Shown here piece after piece: positions 27,854-35,822 of a stretch of DNA of 64,000 bases. This DNA is from Burkholderiales bacterium (GTDB taxonomy: Bacteria > Pseudomonadota > Gammaproteobacteria > Burkholderiales > Burkholderiaceae_C): the NCBI GenBank assembly GCA_016213205.1, contig JACRAZ010000060.1:124001-188000 (forward strand), given 5' to 3'. The position numbers and the translations under genes were made by a program. The notes beneath the pieces were generated by a model. That model had not been told where the DNA came from and ran no database searches. It was given only the letters and a program-made list of their open reading frames with translations. Within the stretch, counting starts at the first letter, position 1. The number at the start of each line of letters is the position of its first letter.

Positions 27854-27857
27854 GTGT

Positions 27858-27934
27858 TGGTAGGCGCGATTGGACTCGAACCAACGACCCCCACCATGTC
27901 AAGGTGGTGCTCTAACCAGCTGAGCTACGCGCCT
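27858..27934 (-). tRNA. tRNA-Val (anticodon GAC)
   Basis: Complete cloverleaf on the minus strand: acceptor AGGCGCG/CGCGCCT, D arm GCTC...GAGC, anticodon stem-loop CCACC-TTGACAT-GGTGG giving GAC, T arm GTTGG-TTCGAGT-CCAAT, discriminator A and encoded CCA. It differs from E. coli valV mainly in the acceptor stem. Confidence 0.98.
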
Positions 27935-27946
27935 GCGAAGCCTCGC

Positions 27947-27952
27947 ACTATA
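27947..27952 (-). promoter_or_regulatory. Promoter -10 box of tRNA-Val
   Basis: TATAGT on the minus strand lies 12 bases before the mature tRNA 5' end. It is followed by a GC-rich discriminator (GCGAGGC), typical of stable-RNA promoters under stringent control. The -35 region would lie in the 3' end of relA and is weak. Confidence 0.55.
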
Positions 27953-27968
27953 GCACGGAGTTTTTCAC

Positions 27969-30206
27969 TCATCGGCGCCGCGCCCGCCGCACCCCTGGCA
28001 CCTGCGCCACCACCCGCAGCACCGCGCCCAGGCGATGCGCGTCGTCCACCTCGATGGTGAAGGTCATGAAGGCGGTGCCGCCGGTGACATCGCGCACCGT
28101 CTGCGTGTGCACGCCGATCACGTTGAGCTTGTCCTTGCTGAACACCTCGGAGATGTCCCGCAACAGGCCCGGCCGGTCGGCCGCCTCCACCAGCACATCC
28201 ACCGGGTAGGCCGCCTCCCGGCCCTTGGGGGCATCGCCCCAGGCCACGGCGATCACGCGGTCGGGCTGCCGTTCGGCCATGTGGCGGAAATTGGGGCAGT
28301 TGGCCCGGTGGATCGCCACGCCCTTGCCGCGCGTGACATAGCCGCCGATCGCATCCGGCGGCGCCGGCCGGCAGCAGCGTGCCAGTTGCGTGAGCAGCGA
28401 TTCGACCCCCACCACCAGCACCCCGCCCTCGGTGCCGCGGGCACGCTTGAGCGGGATCACCTGCGCCTCGGGCGCGGGTGGCTCGGCCGGGCGCAGCAGG
28501 TTCTCGATGTGGCGCAGCGAATACTCGTCCTTGCCCACCACCTCGAACAGTGCCTCGGCCCCCTTGAAGCCCAGCTGCGCCGCCAGGTCGTCGAGCTTCA
28601 GTGCGGTGCGGCCTTCACGCTGCAGCAGCTTTTCCACCAGCTCGCGACCACGCGCGACGGTGGCGCTCAGGGCCTGTGCATTGAACCAGGCACGCACCTT
28701 GGCACGCGAGCGGTGGCTCTTCAGGTAGCCCAGTTCGCTGTTGAGCCAGTCGAGCGAGGGGCCGCCATCCTTCGCGGCGATGATCTCCACGGTCTGGCCG
28801 TTGGCCAGCGCGGTGTTCAGCGGCACCATCGCACCATCCACCCGTGCGCCGCGGCAGCGGTGGCCCAGATCGCTGTGCACGCAGTAGGCAAAGTCCACCG
28901 GCGTGGCGCCGGCGGGCAGCTCGATCACCGTGGCCTGCGGCGTGAAGACATAGATGCGGTCATCGAAGGCCGCCTGCTCGGACTGCGGCGCCTGTCCGAC
29001 ATAGTCGCGCTCCCAGGCCAGCAGCTGGCGCAGCACCGCCTTGCGGGCCTCGGCCACCCGTTCCTCGAATTCGCCGGCCGCGCTGACCCCGGCATAGCCG
29101 CGCGCGCCCGCCTCCTTGTAGGCCCAGTGCGCCGCCACGCCATGCTCGGCATGCTCGTGCATCGCGGCGGTCCGGATCTGCACCTCCACCGGCCTGCCGT
29201 CATCACCCAGCACCACCGTGTGCAGCGACTGGTAGCCATTGGGCTTGGGCCGCGCGATGTAGTCGTCATACTCGCCGGGCACGGGCCGGTAGCGCTCGTG
29301 CACGCGCGACAACGCGGCATAACAGGCAGGCACATCGGCCACCACCACACGCAGTGCCCGCACATCGAACACCTGGCCCAGCGCCAGGCTCTTGCCCTGC
29401 ATCTTCTTCCAGATGCTGTACAGGTGCTTGGGCCGGCCCTGCACCTCGGCCGCGATGCCCACCGCGGCCAGTTCGTCGGCGAGCTGGCGGCGCACCGCCT
29501 CGACCCCCTGCTCGCGCGCCACGCGCGTCTCGGCCAGCTGCGTGGCCACCAGGCGGTAAGTCTCGGGCTGCAGGAAGCGGAAGGCCAGGTCCTCCAGCTC
29601 CCACTTGATCTGCCAGATGCCCAGCCGGTTGGCCAGGGGCGCGAAGACCTGCTGCGTCTCCAGGGCCAGCAGCGCGGGGCACACGCGCTTGGCGCTGGCA
29701 TACCAGCGCAAGGTCTGCAGCCGTGAGGCCAGACGCAGCAACACCACCCGCAGGTCGCGCGAGAAGGCCAGCAGCATCTTGCGCACCCGTTCGGTCTGCT
29801 GGGCGCGCTGTTCGTCCTCCACCTGCGCCTCGCGTGCGGCGCGCTGGATCTGCACCAGCTTGCGGGTATGCACCACCAGGCTGGCGTAGCTCTCGCCGAA
29901 GGCCTTGGCCACCATTTCCTCGGGCCGTTGCAGGTAGTCACCCGCGTAGACGAGGTAGGCCGCCGCCCGCATGGCCGGCGCGGCGCCAATGCCTTGCAGG
30001 ATGGCCGCCACACCGTCGGCGTGGTCGAGCGCGTCCTCGCCGGTGTCCAGGCGCTGGCCGGACAGCAGTGGTTCGGCGAAGGCGCGAGCGCGCTGCAATG
30101 CCGCGAGGCCCTGGTCCTCGGACCCGTCGGCACCGGCCAGGCCGGCGTCGGAGAGCTGAACGATCGCCGCCGGCCCCTGCCCGGCAGCGATGGCACCGGT
30201 CTTCAT
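27969..30206 (-). CDS. relA: GTP pyrophosphokinase RelA (hydrolase-dead)
   Basis: 745 residues. Synthesises (p)ppGpp when uncharged tRNA stalls ribosomes. Domains are an HD-like region (45-200), synthetase (about 240-370), TGS (about 430-490), a Zn-finger-like/conserved cysteine region (LARCCRPAPPD) and an ACT domain at the C-terminus. The HD metal site is destroyed: AAAYLVYAGDY stands where SpoT has HDVVED. The synthetase carries EYDD (312-315), the acidic RelA version of the substrate motif, before YIARPKPNGYQSLHTVV. It therefore acts as a synthetase only; a separate SpoT is expected elsewhere. The start ATG overlaps the upstream hydrolase stop. Confidence 0.95.
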   Translation of the reverse strand: MKTGAIAAGQGPAAIVQLSDAGLAGADGSEDQGLAALQRARAFAEPLLSGQRLDTGEDALDHADGVAAILQGIGAAPAMRAAAYLVYAGDYLQRPEEMVAKAFGESYASLVVHTRKLVQIQRAAREAQVEDEQRAQQTERVRKMLLAFSRDLRVVLLRLASRLQTLRWYASAKRVCPALLALETQQVFAPLANRLGIWQIKWELEDLAFRFLQPETYRLVATQLAETRVAREQGVEAVRRQLADELAAVGIAAEVQGRPKHLYSIWKKMQGKSLALGQVFDVRALRVVVADVPACYAALSRVHERYRPVPGEYDDYIARPKPNGYQSLHTVVLGDDGRPVEVQIRTAAMHEHAEHGVAAHWAYKEAGARGYAGVSAAGEFEERVAEARKAVLRQLLAWERDYVGQAPQSEQAAFDDRIYVFTPQATVIELPAGATPVDFAYCVHSDLGHRCRGARVDGAMVPLNTALANGQTVEIIAAKDGGPSLDWLNSELGYLKSHRSRAKVRAWFNAQALSATVARGRELVEKLLQREGRTALKLDDLAAQLGFKGAEALFEVVGKDEYSLRHIENLLRPAEPPAPEAQVIPLKRARGTEGGVLVVGVESLLTQLARCCRPAPPDAIGGYVTRGKGVAIHRANCPNFRHMAERQPDRVIAVAWGDAPKGREAAYPVDVLVEAADRPGLLRDISEVFSKDKLNVIGVHTQTVRDVTGGTAFMTFTIEVDDAHRLGAVLRVVAQVPGVRRARRR

Positions 30207-31069
30207 GCGGCCAGCAGGAACTCGGTGACCGCGCGCACCTGATCGGGCTGCACCAGCGTGGGCGCATGCCCCACGCCGCTGAACTCCACCAGCCGGGCCC
30301 GCGGTCCGCGCTGTGTCATCAGCTGCGCGGTGTCGCGGGACAGCAGGTCGGAGTCTGCGCCCCGCAGCAGCAAGGTGGGCAGGCGCAGGGTGTCATAGGC
30401 CTGCCAGAGCATCGCCTCGCCGGCCTTGGCCAGCTCGGGTGTCACCAGGCGGAACGGCACGGCGATCGAAGGGTCGTAGTGCGGCTTGTAGCCTGCGCCC
30501 TCGGCCTTGAGCTGCGGACGCGTCAGCGCCAGCCATTGCTCGCGGCTGTGGGGGCCGAAACTCTGCGAAATGGCCCACAAGGCATCGGCCGCCTCGTCGA
30601 GCGTGGCCCAGTGCGCCGGCTGCCCCAGGTAGGTGCCGATGCGCTGCAACGAGGCGTATTCGATCGCCGGCCCCACGTCGTTGAGCACCAGGCGGCGCAT
30701 CGGCGAGCCGCGCAGCGCGGCCAGCCCCAGGCCGATCAGGCCGCCCATCGAGGTGCCCACCCAGTCCACCGTGTCGGCCTGCAGGCGCGCCAGCAGCGTG
30801 ACCATGTCAGCCACGTACAGCGGCACGGCGTAGCCCATCGGGTCGGCCAGCCAATCGGATTGGCCGCGGCCCACCACATCAGGGCACACCACGCGGTAGC
30901 GGTCGGCCAGCGCCCGCGCCAACGTGTCGAAGTCGCGGCCCTGGCGCGACAGGCCGTGCGCGCACACCAGCACCTGGCGGTTCGCCGGATCGCCCCATTC
31001 CCAATAGGCCATCCGGTGCAGGCTCTGGCCATGCAGGCACTGGACATGCTTCAAGCGCGGTTCAGTCAC
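30203..31069 (-). CDS. Alpha/beta-fold hydrolase
   Basis: 288 residues. The oxyanion-side motif VCAHGLSRQGRDF, the nucleophile elbow GTSMGGLIGLGLA (Ser) and the C-terminal VGHAPTLVQPDQVRAV (His) give a complete catalytic triad pattern. The substrate is unknown. The start is GTG 31069, supported by AAGGAG eight bases upstream. It overlaps relA (ATGA), so it lies in the same transcript. It is divergent from bdhA across 51 bases; GATAAT boxes lie in that spacer. Confidence 0.88.
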   Translation of the reverse strand: MTEPRLKHVQCLHGQSLHRMAYWEWGDPANRQVLVCAHGLSRQGRDFDTLARALADRYRVVCPDVVGRGQSDWLADPMGYAVPLYVADMVTLLARLQADTVDWVGTSMGGLIGLGLAALRGSPMRRLVLNDVGPAIEYASLQRIGTYLGQPAHWATLDEAADALWAISQSFGPHSREQWLALTRPQLKAEGAGYKPHYDPSIAVPFRLVTPELAKAGEAMLWQAYDTLRLPTLLLRGADSDLLSRDTAQLMTQRGPRARLVEFSGVGHAPTLVQPDQVRAVTEFLLAA

Positions 31070-31120
31070 GATTCAGGCTCCTTGCCGATAATCATCGCAG
31101 CACCCCGACGGAGATTCTCG

Positions 31121-31891
31121 ATGCTCAAAGGAAAAACCGCCCTCGTCACCGGCTCGACCAGCGGCATCGGCCTGGGCATGGCACTGGCGCTGGCGCGCAG
31201 CGGCGCCAACGTCATGCTCAACGGCTTCGGCGACGCCGAGGGCCCGAAGGCCCAGGTGGCTGCATTGGGAGGACGCGTGTCCTACCACGGGGCGGACATG
31301 AGCAAGCCCGCCGACATCGAGGCCATGGTGCGGGCCTGCGAGGCCGAGTTCGGCGCGGTGGACATCCTCGTCAACAACGCCGGCATCCAGCACGTGGCCA
31401 ACGTGGAGGATTTCCCGGTCGAGCGCTGGGACGCGATCATCGCGATCAACCTCAGTTCGGCCTTCCACACCATGCGGTGTGCGCTGCCGGGCATGAAGCA
31501 GCGCAACTGGGGCCGCGTGCTCAACATCGCCTCGGTGCATGGCCTGGTGGCCTCGGCGCAGAAGTCGGCCTACGTGGCGGCCAAGCATGGCATCGTCGGC
31601 CTGACCAAGGCCGCGGCGCTGGAAAGCGCCACCACCGGCGTCACCGTGAACGCCATCTGCCCGGGCTGGGTGCTGACGCCGCTGGTGCAGAAGCAGGTGG
31701 ACGCGCGCGCGGCCCAGGCCGGCGTAAGCAACGAGGAAGCCAAGCGCCAGCTGCTGGCCGAGAAGCAGCCTTCGCTGCAGTTCACCACGCCGGAACAGCT
31801 GGCCGAACTGGCGCTGTTCCTGTGCTCGCCGGCGGCAGACAACATCCGCGGCGTGGCCTGGAACGTGGACGGCGGCTGGGTCGCGCAGTAG
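31121..31891 (+). CDS. bdhA: 3-hydroxybutyrate dehydrogenase
   Basis: Short-chain dehydrogenase, 256 residues. It oxidises D-3-hydroxybutyrate to acetoacetate with NAD+, the step that feeds PHB breakdown products into metabolism. TGSTSGIG (10-17) is the nucleotide-binding loop, NNAG follows, and the catalytic Ser138, Tyr151 and Lys155 (YVAAK) are present. The C-terminus QFTTPEQLAELALFLCSPAADNIRG...VDGGWVAQ is typical of HBDH rather than generic SDRs. ATG 31121 has GGAG upstream. The long upstream extension of the frame runs antisense to relA and is rejected. Confidence 0.93.
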   Translation: MLKGKTALVTGSTSGIGLGMALALARSGANVMLNGFGDAEGPKAQVAALGGRVSYHGADMSKPADIEAMVRACEAEFGAVDILVNNAGIQHVANVEDFPVERWDAIIAINLSSAFHTMRCALPGMKQRNWGRVLNIASVHGLVASAQKSAYVAAKHGIVGLTKAAALESATTGVTVNAICPGWVLTPLVQKQVDARAAQAGVSNEEAKRQLLAEKQPSLQFTTPEQLAELALFLCSPAADNIRGVAWNVDGGWVAQ

Positions 31892-31913
31892 CGCTTGCCC
31901 TGCAGCGCCGGTG

Positions 31914-31932
31914 CGGCCCCTGCCAGGGGCCG
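31914..31932. terminator. Hairpin between convergent bdhA and SIMPL gene
   Basis: CGGCCCCT and AGGGGCCG form an 8-bp perfect stem with a 3-base loop between two converging genes. There is no T-run. Confidence 0.45.
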
Positions 31933-31941
31933 GTGCTTCGG

Positions 31942-32652
31942 TCAGCGCGGCGAGAGCTGGATGCTGCCATTGACGTTGACGGTGACGGTGGCCTTGCCCG
32001 CCTCGACCGGCAGTGCCTCGTCCATCGCGCCGGCGGCCTGCGCCATGGCGCGCCGGTACACCGGTTGCTGCGGCGGCATGGCATCGGCCTGGCCCACGGT
32101 CACCTCGCGCAGGCTGTAGCTGCCGAAACCGAACTTGCGCGCGTAGTCATCCGCGCGCGCCTTGAAGCGCTGGATGGCCTGCGCCGCCGCATCGGCCTCC
32201 ACCTTCTCGCGCACCTCGCGCGACAAGGCATAGCCCACGCGGGCCACCGTCATGCCTGGCACCCGGCCGGTGAGCTGGCTGATCGCGCTCATGTCGCGCC
32301 CTTCGAGCACCAGCTCGGCCGTGCCCGCCCAGCCGCTGATGCCGCCCTTGGGCGAATAGCGCGGCGCGAGCGAGAACTGCCCGGTGCGCACCTCCACCTG
32401 CCCCGGGCGGGCGGCCTTGCGCGCCTCGGTCAGCGCGGCGTCGAGCACCTGCCGCAGCTGCGCCTGCACGGCGCCGGCCTCGCTGCCGTCGCGGCTGACC
32501 GACAGCGTGATCGTCAGCAGGTCCTGCGGCACCTCGATCGTGGCCTGCGCGGCCAGGTTCACCACGTTCTGCGGCGGCGGCAGCACCTGCGCCATCGACG
32601 CGCCAGCCCCCAGCGCCAGCGCCAGCAGGAACGGAATTCGGGGTCGGACCAT
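31942..32652 (-). CDS. SIMPL domain (DUF541) exported protein
   Basis: 236 residues from ATG 32652 (MVRPRIPFLLALALGAGASMAQV, a Sec signal peptide). GGAG eight bases upstream supports this start over ATG 32670, which would overlap the ribosome binding site. The domain has NLAAQATIEVPQDLLTITLSVSRDGSEA, YSPKGGISGWAGTAELVLEGRDMSAISQLTG and FGFGSYSLREVTVGQ, all typical of SIMPL proteins. The function of this periplasmic or surface family is not established. It is divergent from ompR. Confidence 0.88.
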   Translation of the reverse strand: MVRPRIPFLLALALGAGASMAQVLPPPQNVVNLAAQATIEVPQDLLTITLSVSRDGSEAGAVQAQLRQVLDAALTEARKAARPGQVEVRTGQFSLAPRYSPKGGISGWAGTAELVLEGRDMSAISQLTGRVPGMTVARVGYALSREVREKVEADAAAQAIQRFKARADDYARKFGFGSYSLREVTVGQADAMPPQQPVYRRAMAQAAGAMDEALPVEAGKATVTVNVNGSIQLSPR

Positions 32653-32717
32653 GGCCAATCTCCAGTGCACGGGCCGATGGTACGCGCCTGTCCGATGCTG
32701 AAGCCCAGCCGCAAGAG

Positions 32718-32783
32718 TTGTAACAGCGGGTCAGGATGCGGTAAAACCGGCTGCAAAACCCCCGTACCATGCCTCTGTTACAA
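32718..32783. promoter_or_regulatory. Perfect inverted repeat flanking the ompR promoter
   Basis: TTGTAACAG (32718-32726) and CTGTTACAA (32775-32783) are exact reverse complements, 48 bases apart. Between them lies a possible -10 box TACCAT (32765-32770). The GTTAC core recalls E. coli OmpR boxes. Autoregulation by OmpR with looping or paired binding is a reasonable inference. The right copy is 14 bases before the ompR start and touches its leader. Confidence 0.55.
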
Positions 32784-32797
32784 ATACGGAGTCCCGC

Positions 32798-33532
32798 ATG
32801 AACGCGCCCGCCAACAACCGCGCCGACCGGATCGTCGTCGTCGACGACGACGCCCGCATCCGCGACCTGCTGCGCCGCTACCTCACCCAGGAAGGCTTCG
32901 AGGTGCTGCTGGCCGAGGACGCCAAGGCGCTGAACCGCTTGATGACCCGCGAGACGATCGACCTGATCGTGCTGGACCTGATGCTGCCGGGCGAAGACGG
33001 CCTGTCGATCTGCCGCCGCCTGCGAGCGGCCAACGACACCACGCCGATCATCATGCTCACCGCCAAGGTGGAGGACGTGGACCGCATCGTCGGGCTGGAG
33101 GTCGGCGCCGACGACTACCTGCCCAAGCCCTTCAACCCGCGTGAACTGCTGGCCCGCATCCATGCGGTGCTGCGGCGCCGGCCGGCGCCGGAAGCACCGG
33201 GAGCGCCGTCCAAGGAAGCCCAGGTCGTCAGCTTCGGGCCGTTCGAGTTCGACCTCTCGCTGCGCCGGCTCACCAAGAACGGCGAGCAGATCGCGCTGAC
33301 CACCGGCGAGTTCTCGATGCTCAAGGCACTGGTGCGCCACCCGCGCCAGCCGCTGTCACGCGACAAGCTGGCCCAGCTCGCGCGCGGCCGCGAGTTCGAG
33401 CCCTTCGACCGCAGCCTGGACGTGCAGGTCTCGCGCCTGCGCAAGATGATCGAGCCCGATCCGTCGCAGCCGCGCTACATCCAGACGGTGTGGGGTGTGG
33501 GCTACGTCTTCGTGCCGGACGGCGCCGCATGA
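32798..33532 (+). CDS. ompR: OmpR-family response regulator
   Basis: 244 residues. The receiver domain has the acidic cluster DDD (16-18), the phosphoacceptor Asp60 in LIVLDLMLPGEDG and the conserved TAK. The C-terminal winged helix matches OmpR: LTTGEFSMLKALVRHPRQPLSRDKLAQLARGREFEPFDRSLDVQVSRLRKMIEPDPSQPRYIQTVWGVGYVFVPDG. GGAG lies before ATG 32798. envZ follows after one base, so the pair is translationally linked. It controls porins and envelope genes in response to osmotic or acid cues in relatives. Confidence 0.95.
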   Translation: MNAPANNRADRIVVVDDDARIRDLLRRYLTQEGFEVLLAEDAKALNRLMTRETIDLIVLDLMLPGEDGLSICRRLRAANDTTPIIMLTAKVEDVDRIVGLEVGADDYLPKPFNPRELLARIHAVLRRRPAPEAPGAPSKEAQVVSFGPFEFDLSLRRLTKNGEQIALTTGEFSMLKALVRHPRQPLSRDKLAQLARGREFEPFDRSLDVQVSRLRKMIEPDPSQPRYIQTVWGVGYVFVPDGAA

Positions 33533-33533
33533 C

Positions 33534-34868
33534 ATGACCACAAAAGGGCCTGGCCTGAGCCTGTTCTGGCGCACCTTCTTCCTGCTGGCCCTGCTGCTTG
33601 GTGGCGGCATCTTTGCCTGGGTGCAGACACTGCGCGCGCTGGAGTCCGAGCCGCGCGTGGTGCTGGCCGCGCAGCAGATCGCGAGCCTGGTGAACCTCTC
33701 GCGCGAGGGGCTGCGCCATGCCGACCGCATCAACCGCGTCGCGCTGGTCAAGGCGATGAAGGCCAGCGAGGCGATCCGGGTCGCGCCGCGTGAGCCCAGC
33801 GACAAGTGGGAGCCGTTCGAGGAAGACCGCTTCACCAAGAAGGTGGGCGGCGAGATCCGCTCGCGCCTGGGGCCCGACACCATCGTGGCGCGCAGCGTCA
33901 ACGGCGTGCCGGGGCTGTGGGTGGGCTTCACGATCGAGAACGACCCCTGGTGGCTGCAGGCCGAGGCCGCGCGCATCCACCCGCTCACCCGCGACACCTG
34001 GGTCGTGTGGGTGGGCATCGCGCTGCTGGCCACCGTGATCGGCTCGGTGGCGATCGCGCGGCTGATCAACCGGCCGCTGCGCGACCTGTCGTTCGCGGCC
34101 AGCCGCATCCGCGGCGGCGAGTACGACTCACGGCTGGACGAGAACACGCTGACCAGCGAGATCCGCGAGGTCAACATGGGCTTCAACCGCATGGCGCGTG
34201 AACTCGCCAAGGTGGAGGAAGACCGCGCGGTGATGCTGGCCGGCATCAGCCACGACCTGCGCACGCCGCTGGCGCGCCTGCGGCTGGAGGCAGAGATGAG
34301 CGTCAGCGACGAGGAGGCGCGCCGCAACATGGCCTCCGACATCGACCAGCTCGACGCCATCATCGACAAGTTCATGGACTACGCGCGGCCCGGCGAGACC
34401 CACCTGCGCCCGGTCCACCTGGCCCAGCTGATCGACAAGGAGGCCGCGGCCTTCCGCGACCCGTCGGAGATCCGCATCACCTCGAAGGTGGCGATCGACC
34501 TGGCCGTGATGGCCGATGACATCGAACTCGGCCGCGTGTTCCAGAACCTGTTCGAGAACGCGCGCCGCTACGGCCGCACCACCGACACCGGCATCGCGGT
34601 GGTCACGGTGAGCTACGTGCGCTCCGGGCCCTGGGTCATCGTGACCGTGCGCGACCGCGGCCCCGGCGTCGCGAACGAGAAGCTCACCCAGCTCACCACC
34701 CCCTTCTTCCGTGGCGACGCCGCCCGCACCGCGGCCACCGGCGCCGGCCTGGGCCTGGCCATCGTCGAGGCGGCCATGCAGCGCAGGGGTGGTTCGGTCG
34801 AGGTGGCCAACGCGCCCGATGGCGGCCTGATGCTGCACATCCGGCTCAAGCGCGCGCCCACGGCCTGA
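33534..34868 (+). CDS. envZ: EnvZ-like sensor histidine kinase
   Basis: 444 residues. Membrane segment 1 (about 13-32), a periplasmic domain to about 153, membrane segment 2 (WVVWVGIALLATVIGSVAIARL), a HAMP domain (about 178-232), the HisKA box AGISHDLRTPLARLRLEAEMS with His240, and HATPase boxes NLFENARRYG, DRGPGV and GAGLGLAIVEA. It phosphorylates and dephosphorylates the adjacent OmpR. ATG 33534 follows the ompR stop after one base; the earlier in-frame ATG inside ompR is not credible. Confidence 0.94.
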   Translation: MTTKGPGLSLFWRTFFLLALLLGGGIFAWVQTLRALESEPRVVLAAQQIASLVNLSREGLRHADRINRVALVKAMKASEAIRVAPREPSDKWEPFEEDRFTKKVGGEIRSRLGPDTIVARSVNGVPGLWVGFTIENDPWWLQAEAARIHPLTRDTWVVWVGIALLATVIGSVAIARLINRPLRDLSFAASRIRGGEYDSRLDENTLTSEIREVNMGFNRMARELAKVEEDRAVMLAGISHDLRTPLARLRLEAEMSVSDEEARRNMASDIDQLDAIIDKFMDYARPGETHLRPVHLAQLIDKEAAAFRDPSEIRITSKVAIDLAVMADDIELGRVFQNLFENARRYGRTTDTGIAVVTVSYVRSGPWVIVTVRDRGPGVANEKLTQLTTPFFRGDAARTAATGAGLGLAIVEAAMQRRGGSVEVANAPDGGLMLHIRLKRAPTA

Positions 34869-34889
34869 ACCCGGCCGCCGCGCGCGGCA

Positions 34890-34920
34890 CCCTTGAAATC
34901 CTCCGGCACGGTCCCTAGAT
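34890..34920 (+). promoter_or_regulatory. Sigma-32-type heat-shock promoter of the hsp20 pair
   Basis: CCCTTGAA (34890-34897) matches the sigma-32 -35 box. CCCTAGAT (34913-34920) is close to the CCCCATNT -10 box, with a 15-base spacer. It lies 58 bases before the first small heat-shock gene. Confidence 0.72.
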
Positions 34921-34978
34921 GGGCTGCATCGGCGCGCCGACCGGCGCTGCCGATGCACTCACGAATGGAGGATGGACC

Positions 34979-35416
34979 ATGTACCGCACCCTGTTCTCAC
35001 GCGACCTGTTCGCCGAGATGGACCGCCTGCAGCGCGAGATGCAGCAGGCCTTCGAGCAATCGCCCAGCATCCGCGGCCAGGGCCGTGGCGGCTATCCGGC
35101 GCTGAACATCGGTGGCACGCCCACCAGCGTCGAGATCTACGCCTTTGCCCCGGGCATCGACCCCGCCTCGATCGACCTGCAACTCGACCGCGGCGTGTTG
35201 ACGATCGCCGGCGAACGCGCCAGTGCGCTGCCGCGCGGCGACGAGAAGACCACGCTGCACGCCAGCGAGCGTTTCAGCGGCCGCTTCCGCCGTGTCGTCA
35301 GCCTGCCCGACGACATCGATCCGAACGCGGTGAACGCCAGCTACCGCGACGGCGTGCTGCGCGTGAGCATCCAGCGCCGCGAGTCGGCGCAGCCGCGCCG
35401 CATCGAAGTGCAATGA
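34979..35416 (+). CDS. Small heat-shock protein, Hsp20/alpha-crystallin family (first copy)
   Basis: 145 residues. Holdase chaperone that binds unfolding proteins. The alpha-crystallin domain spans about 40-140: VEIYAFAPGIDPASIDLQLDRGVLTIAGERA and the hallmark motif VNASYRDGVLRVSIQRRE (A-x-x-x-n-GVL). The N-terminal MYRTLFSRDLFAEMDRLQREMQQAF is typical of the family. GGAGG lies just upstream of ATG 34979 and fixes the start. A sigma-32-type promoter precedes it, and a second hsp20 follows after 17 bases. Confidence 0.94.
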   Translation: MYRTLFSRDLFAEMDRLQREMQQAFEQSPSIRGQGRGGYPALNIGGTPTSVEIYAFAPGIDPASIDLQLDRGVLTIAGERASALPRGDEKTTLHASERFSGRFRRVVSLPDDIDPNAVNASYRDGVLRVSIQRRESAQPRRIEVQ

Positions 35417-35433
35417 ACCCTAGGAGCCGCACC

Positions 35434-35817
35434 ATGACTGCCGTGACCCCTACCACCCGTGACACCGACATCGCCAACCGCGCCGAGCCCGCCCTGTGGC
35501 CGCCGGTGGACGTGGTTGAAGACACGACCGGCATCACGCTGTATGCCGACCTGCCGGGCGTGCCCCGCGACAAGCTGAACCTGCGCGTGGACGGCGACGT
35601 CCTCGGCATCGAGGCCGACCTGGCGCTGGACCTGCCGGCCGACATGCAGGCCGGCCACGCCGAGGTGCAACTGGCCCGCTACCGCCGGGCGTTCACGCTG
35701 AGCAAGGAGCTCGATGCGGACAAGGTCAGCGCCGAGCTGAGCCAGGGCGTGCTGCGGGTGCGCATCCCGAAGGCCGCGCACGCCCAGCCGCGCAAGATCA
35801 CCGTGCAGGTGAACTGA
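35434..35817 (+). CDS. Small heat-shock protein, Hsp20/alpha-crystallin family (second copy)
   Basis: 127 residues. Starts at ATG 35434 with AGGAG eight bases upstream; ATG 35413, overlapping the previous stop, is a possible alternative. The alpha-crystallin domain is clear: WPPVDVVEDTTGITLYADLPGVPRDKLNLRVDGDVLGIEADL and ELSQGVLRVRIPKA. It differs considerably from the first copy, so the pair probably forms mixed or functionally distinct oligomers, as in E. coli IbpA/IbpB. It is in the same heat-shock operon and convergent with ispF, five bases away. Confidence 0.94.
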   Translation: MTAVTPTTRDTDIANRAEPALWPPVDVVEDTTGITLYADLPGVPRDKLNLRVDGDVLGIEADLALDLPADMQAGHAEVQLARYRRAFTLSKELDADKVSAELSQGVLRVRIPKAAHAQPRKITVQVN

Positions 35818-35822
35818 GGCCG

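Larger units (their letters stand above)
27391..27857. other. 467-base interval without a recognisable protein gene
   Basis: This is the only gene-free stretch over 300 bases. Short open frames here show no recognisable protein and look like chance. It holds the phaR promoter (27391-27430), a minus-strand intrinsic terminator (27514-27547), about 270 bases of unexplained sequence (27548-27815) containing an isolated TTGACA on the minus strand (27761-27766), and the strong bidirectional terminator next to tRNA-Val (27816-27853). The internal terminator suggests an unannotated small RNA. Confidence 0.6.

Noticed and set aside
29723..31120. N-terminal extension of the bdhA frame by over 450 residues
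   Set aside because: It is antisense to relA and the hydrolase. The SDR family begins at MLKGKTALVTG, with GGAG before ATG 31121.
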